Shown piece after piece: positions 6,764 to 8,499 of a stretch of DNA of 8,499 nucleotides (the first letter of the stretch is position 1; each line of letters opens with the position of its first letter). The position numbers were made by a program, and so were the translations under genes. The stretch comes from an uncultured Bacteroides sp. GTDB lineage: Bacteria; Bacteroidota; Bacteroidia; Bacteroidales; Bacteroidaceae. The DNA lies in the NCBI GenBank assembly GCA_900551645.1, contig URWP01000113.1, positions 1-8,499 of the forward strand, read 5' to 3'. The notes below the pieces were generated by a model that did not search any database, had not been told where the DNA came from, and saw nothing but the letters and a program-made list of their open reading frames with translations.

Positions 6764-8499
6764 TTATTCTTTGTCAACAAAAATATTAAATTCTGGCCAG
6801 TCAAAGCCTAATTCATCACTCATTCTGATTAATCCCAATTTATCTTCATCGCTCAGATGCCCACCTCTTTTTTCAAACAAGGGCTTATATATTTCTTCGG
6901 GTATCTTGTCAGTATCCATGTCTCTCAGTGGTTTCATTAGGAAGAAGTAGATACCATAGGTGTTGGCCACTTCGAAACATTTCAGTACGGACTCTTCTAT
7001 ATCGTCCCAAGCCCACGGGTCGTCGATGTCCAATCCAAGATTGCAGGACAGATTATTAGAATGTCGGATGTCCTGGAATATCAAGCCTACATCTTTTGAG
7101 TCTGCTTCATTTTCAGGATCGATGGGCTCAGGATCTGTCCGGACATCATAATTCCAGAACAGAGCATTTTCCCCATCCCAAGAACTATTAGCTTGTGAGT
7201 TGCCGAAGCATATCACAAGACAGTCAGGAGCCACCGCATCAAGCAAATTTCCCATGAAACGTCTGTCCATACGCCATGCATTCATAGCTGCTTCCCCGAT
7301 ACTTGGATTACCCGAGATATTGATGAAATCCTCTGTATAGATATTACCGAGATTATTGCATGGATAAGCCTGATAGCCTTTGCGACTGAAATCATTAACT
7401 TGTGTCCTGTCCTTATAAATGTAAGGCAAGTCCAGAGTTTCATCTTCTTTCAGATACTGTATGATGCTGCCGTCAAGCAAGATTTCCTTTACGAGGGTAG
7501 GGCGATATACATCTACTACAAAGAAATTTTCTCCCTCACCATATTGGATAAGGATTGTCGGAGCCAACACCTCACCATCTAAAGGGATATTGTCCTGATA
7601 GGTTGCTTCTTCTCCGTTCATAGTGCGATAGCGTACAGATGTGTAATCGAAGTCGCGTACTATCGGATTGTCTTTTCCAAATCTGGGGAGATAGGCGACT
7701 GTCATTAAGAAAGGTTTACTCTTTACTGTTATTTGGAGTGTTACTTTACCATATGGAGGTTTATTTATGGTGGTCCATTCTTCAAATCTTCCATTTTGCT
7801 GTTTAAATTTTATCAGTTCAGCTACCGTTTCAATTTCTGGTCTGGCATTCAGGATGTCGTCTTTGGTCGCAAAATGTCGCACAATGATGTCTTCCTTACC
7901 GAAAATCAGAGGAAGTTTTTCTATGTCAGGTTCTTCGCTGATTTCAGGATCATCTATGTAATAATGATTTACCATGCCCCCATTGACGTAGTGAATCGTA
8001 TCGGAGTACAGTCTTGTCGTAATCTGGTCATATCCTATCCGGTTATACAGGCATATTTCCCGTACTGTGGAAGTATAGAAAGTAACTGAATCGTATATAT
8101 AAACCCAGTTCCATATTTCGCTAATACCAAACCGGCTGTCATTGAATGGCATGCGATACACTTCATTGGCGGTGGTCTCATCCTTCAATTTGCAGGGATG
8201 GGTGAAGAGTAACGCTGTTTCTCTTTGCGCATTCTGGGTTGATGTCCATGTGTTATAGATACTATCGGATCTCCATAGCTGGATGTATTCCATAGCATCG
8301 ACCGATTGTGCCAGATATTCATTGCCATCATCATCCTTAACAATGATTTCTATCTTGTTGAAGCGAGTAGCCGGAATATGCTTCACCTGTACGCCTTTTT
8401 CTACACCAAAGGCCACAAAGTCGTTCACACCATGATTCAAATAGGTGATAATCGGTTTATCCAGGGTTGATGGCTCAATCGTTTTCTCATTGTATCGGA
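6764..8499 (-). CDS. C-terminal part of a large unknown protein, candidate DruH-like partner of the helicase
   Basis: The frame is open from the right edge (first full codon at 8497) through 577 codons to TAA at 6766-6764, so the true start lies outside the window. A TTG at 8440 has no claim to be the start, because 19 more codons are open upstream of it. I recognise no catalytic motif, transmembrane segment or zinc cluster. Visible residues 250-291 (GKVTLQITVKSKPF onward) look like strands of a beta-sandwich. Around 426-455 a strand (CLVICFGN) is followed by an aromatic and acidic stretch. The C-terminus is helical and acidic. The stop is 13 bases before the helicase start, so the two are almost certainly co-transcribed. 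A large protein of unknown function directly before a DruE-like helicase is the layout of type III Druantia, where the partner is DruH. That identification is by context. It could be the unknown partner of another giant-helicase system. Confidence 0.6.
   Translation of the reverse strand, partial: RYNEKTIEPSTLDKPIITYLNHGVNDFVAFGVEKGVQVKHIPATRFNKIEIIVKDDDGNEYLAQSVDAMEYIQLWRSDSIYNTWTSTQNAQRETALLFTHPCKLKDETTANEVYRMPFNDSRFGISEIWNWVYIYDSVTFYTSTVREICLYNRIGYDQITTRLYSDTIHYVNGGMVNHYYIDDPEISEEPDIEKLPLIFGKEDIIVRHFATKDDILNARPEIETVAELIKFKQQNGRFEEWTTINKPPYGKVTLQITVKSKPFLMTVAYLPRFGKDNPIVRDFDYTSVRYRTMNGEEATYQDNIPLDGEVLAPTILIQYGEGENFFVVDVYRPTLVKEILLDGSIIQYLKEDETLDLPYIYKDRTQVNDFSRKGYQAYPCNNLGNIYTEDFINISGNPSIGEAAMNAWRMDRRFMGNLLDAVAPDCLVICFGNSQANSSWDGENALFWNYDVRTDPEPIDPENEADSKDVGLIFQDIRHSNNLSCNLGLDIDDPWAWDDIEESVLKCFEVANTYGIYFFLMKPLRDMDTDKIPEEIYKPLFEKRGGHLSDEDKLGLIRMSDELGFDWPEFNIFVDKE

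Noticed and set aside
6748..6804. Helicase start at the in-frame TTG at 6804 (18 residues longer)
   Set aside because: It would overlap the upstream gene by 41 bases and needs a rare start codon. The ATG at 6750 gives a clean 13-base gap and a typical N-terminus.

Overview
The window is moderately AT-rich and resembles a genome of the phylum Bacteroidota (Bacteroides, Parabacteroides or Prevotella type). Three things suggest this: a perfect TAnnTTTG -7 promoter box, no Shine-Dalgarno sequence in front of the well-defined start at 6750, and the overall base composition. The assignment is an inference. All supported genes lie on the minus strand, so transcription runs from high to low coordinates.

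At the right (upstream) side, 6764-8499, is the last 577 codons of a large protein whose beginning lies outside the window. It has no motif I recognise. Thirteen bases after its stop codon begins a 2132-residue protein (352-6750), a giant superfamily 2 DNA helicase of the DEAD/DEAH group. It carries a DUF1998-type C-terminal region, two cysteine clusters that look like zinc-binding modules, and a long accessory C-terminus. Giant size, DUF1998 and a single large upstream partner best match DruE of the Druantia anti-phage systems. The two-gene layout of large unknown protein plus giant helicase matches type III Druantia (DruH-DruE). I therefore read the window as most of a Druantia III-like defence operon: the entire helicase and the C-terminal part of its partner. 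The DruE call rests on motifs, architecture and length. The DruH call rests mostly on position.

The left 351 bases hold the end of the operon. A strong intrinsic terminator on the minus strand (160-195) lies 156 bases beyond the helicase stop. Between the stop and the terminator are two very small overlapping reading frames of doubtful status. Beyond the terminator are a palindrome and a Bacteroides-type -7 box. These lead into an ATG at position 70 that opens a reading frame running off the left edge, probably the next gene.

The expected model is that the two large proteins are co-transcribed from a promoter beyond position 8499 and act together against incoming phage DNA, with the helicase as the ATP-driven motor. 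No repeats, insertion sequences, tRNA, rRNA or CRISPR array were seen.
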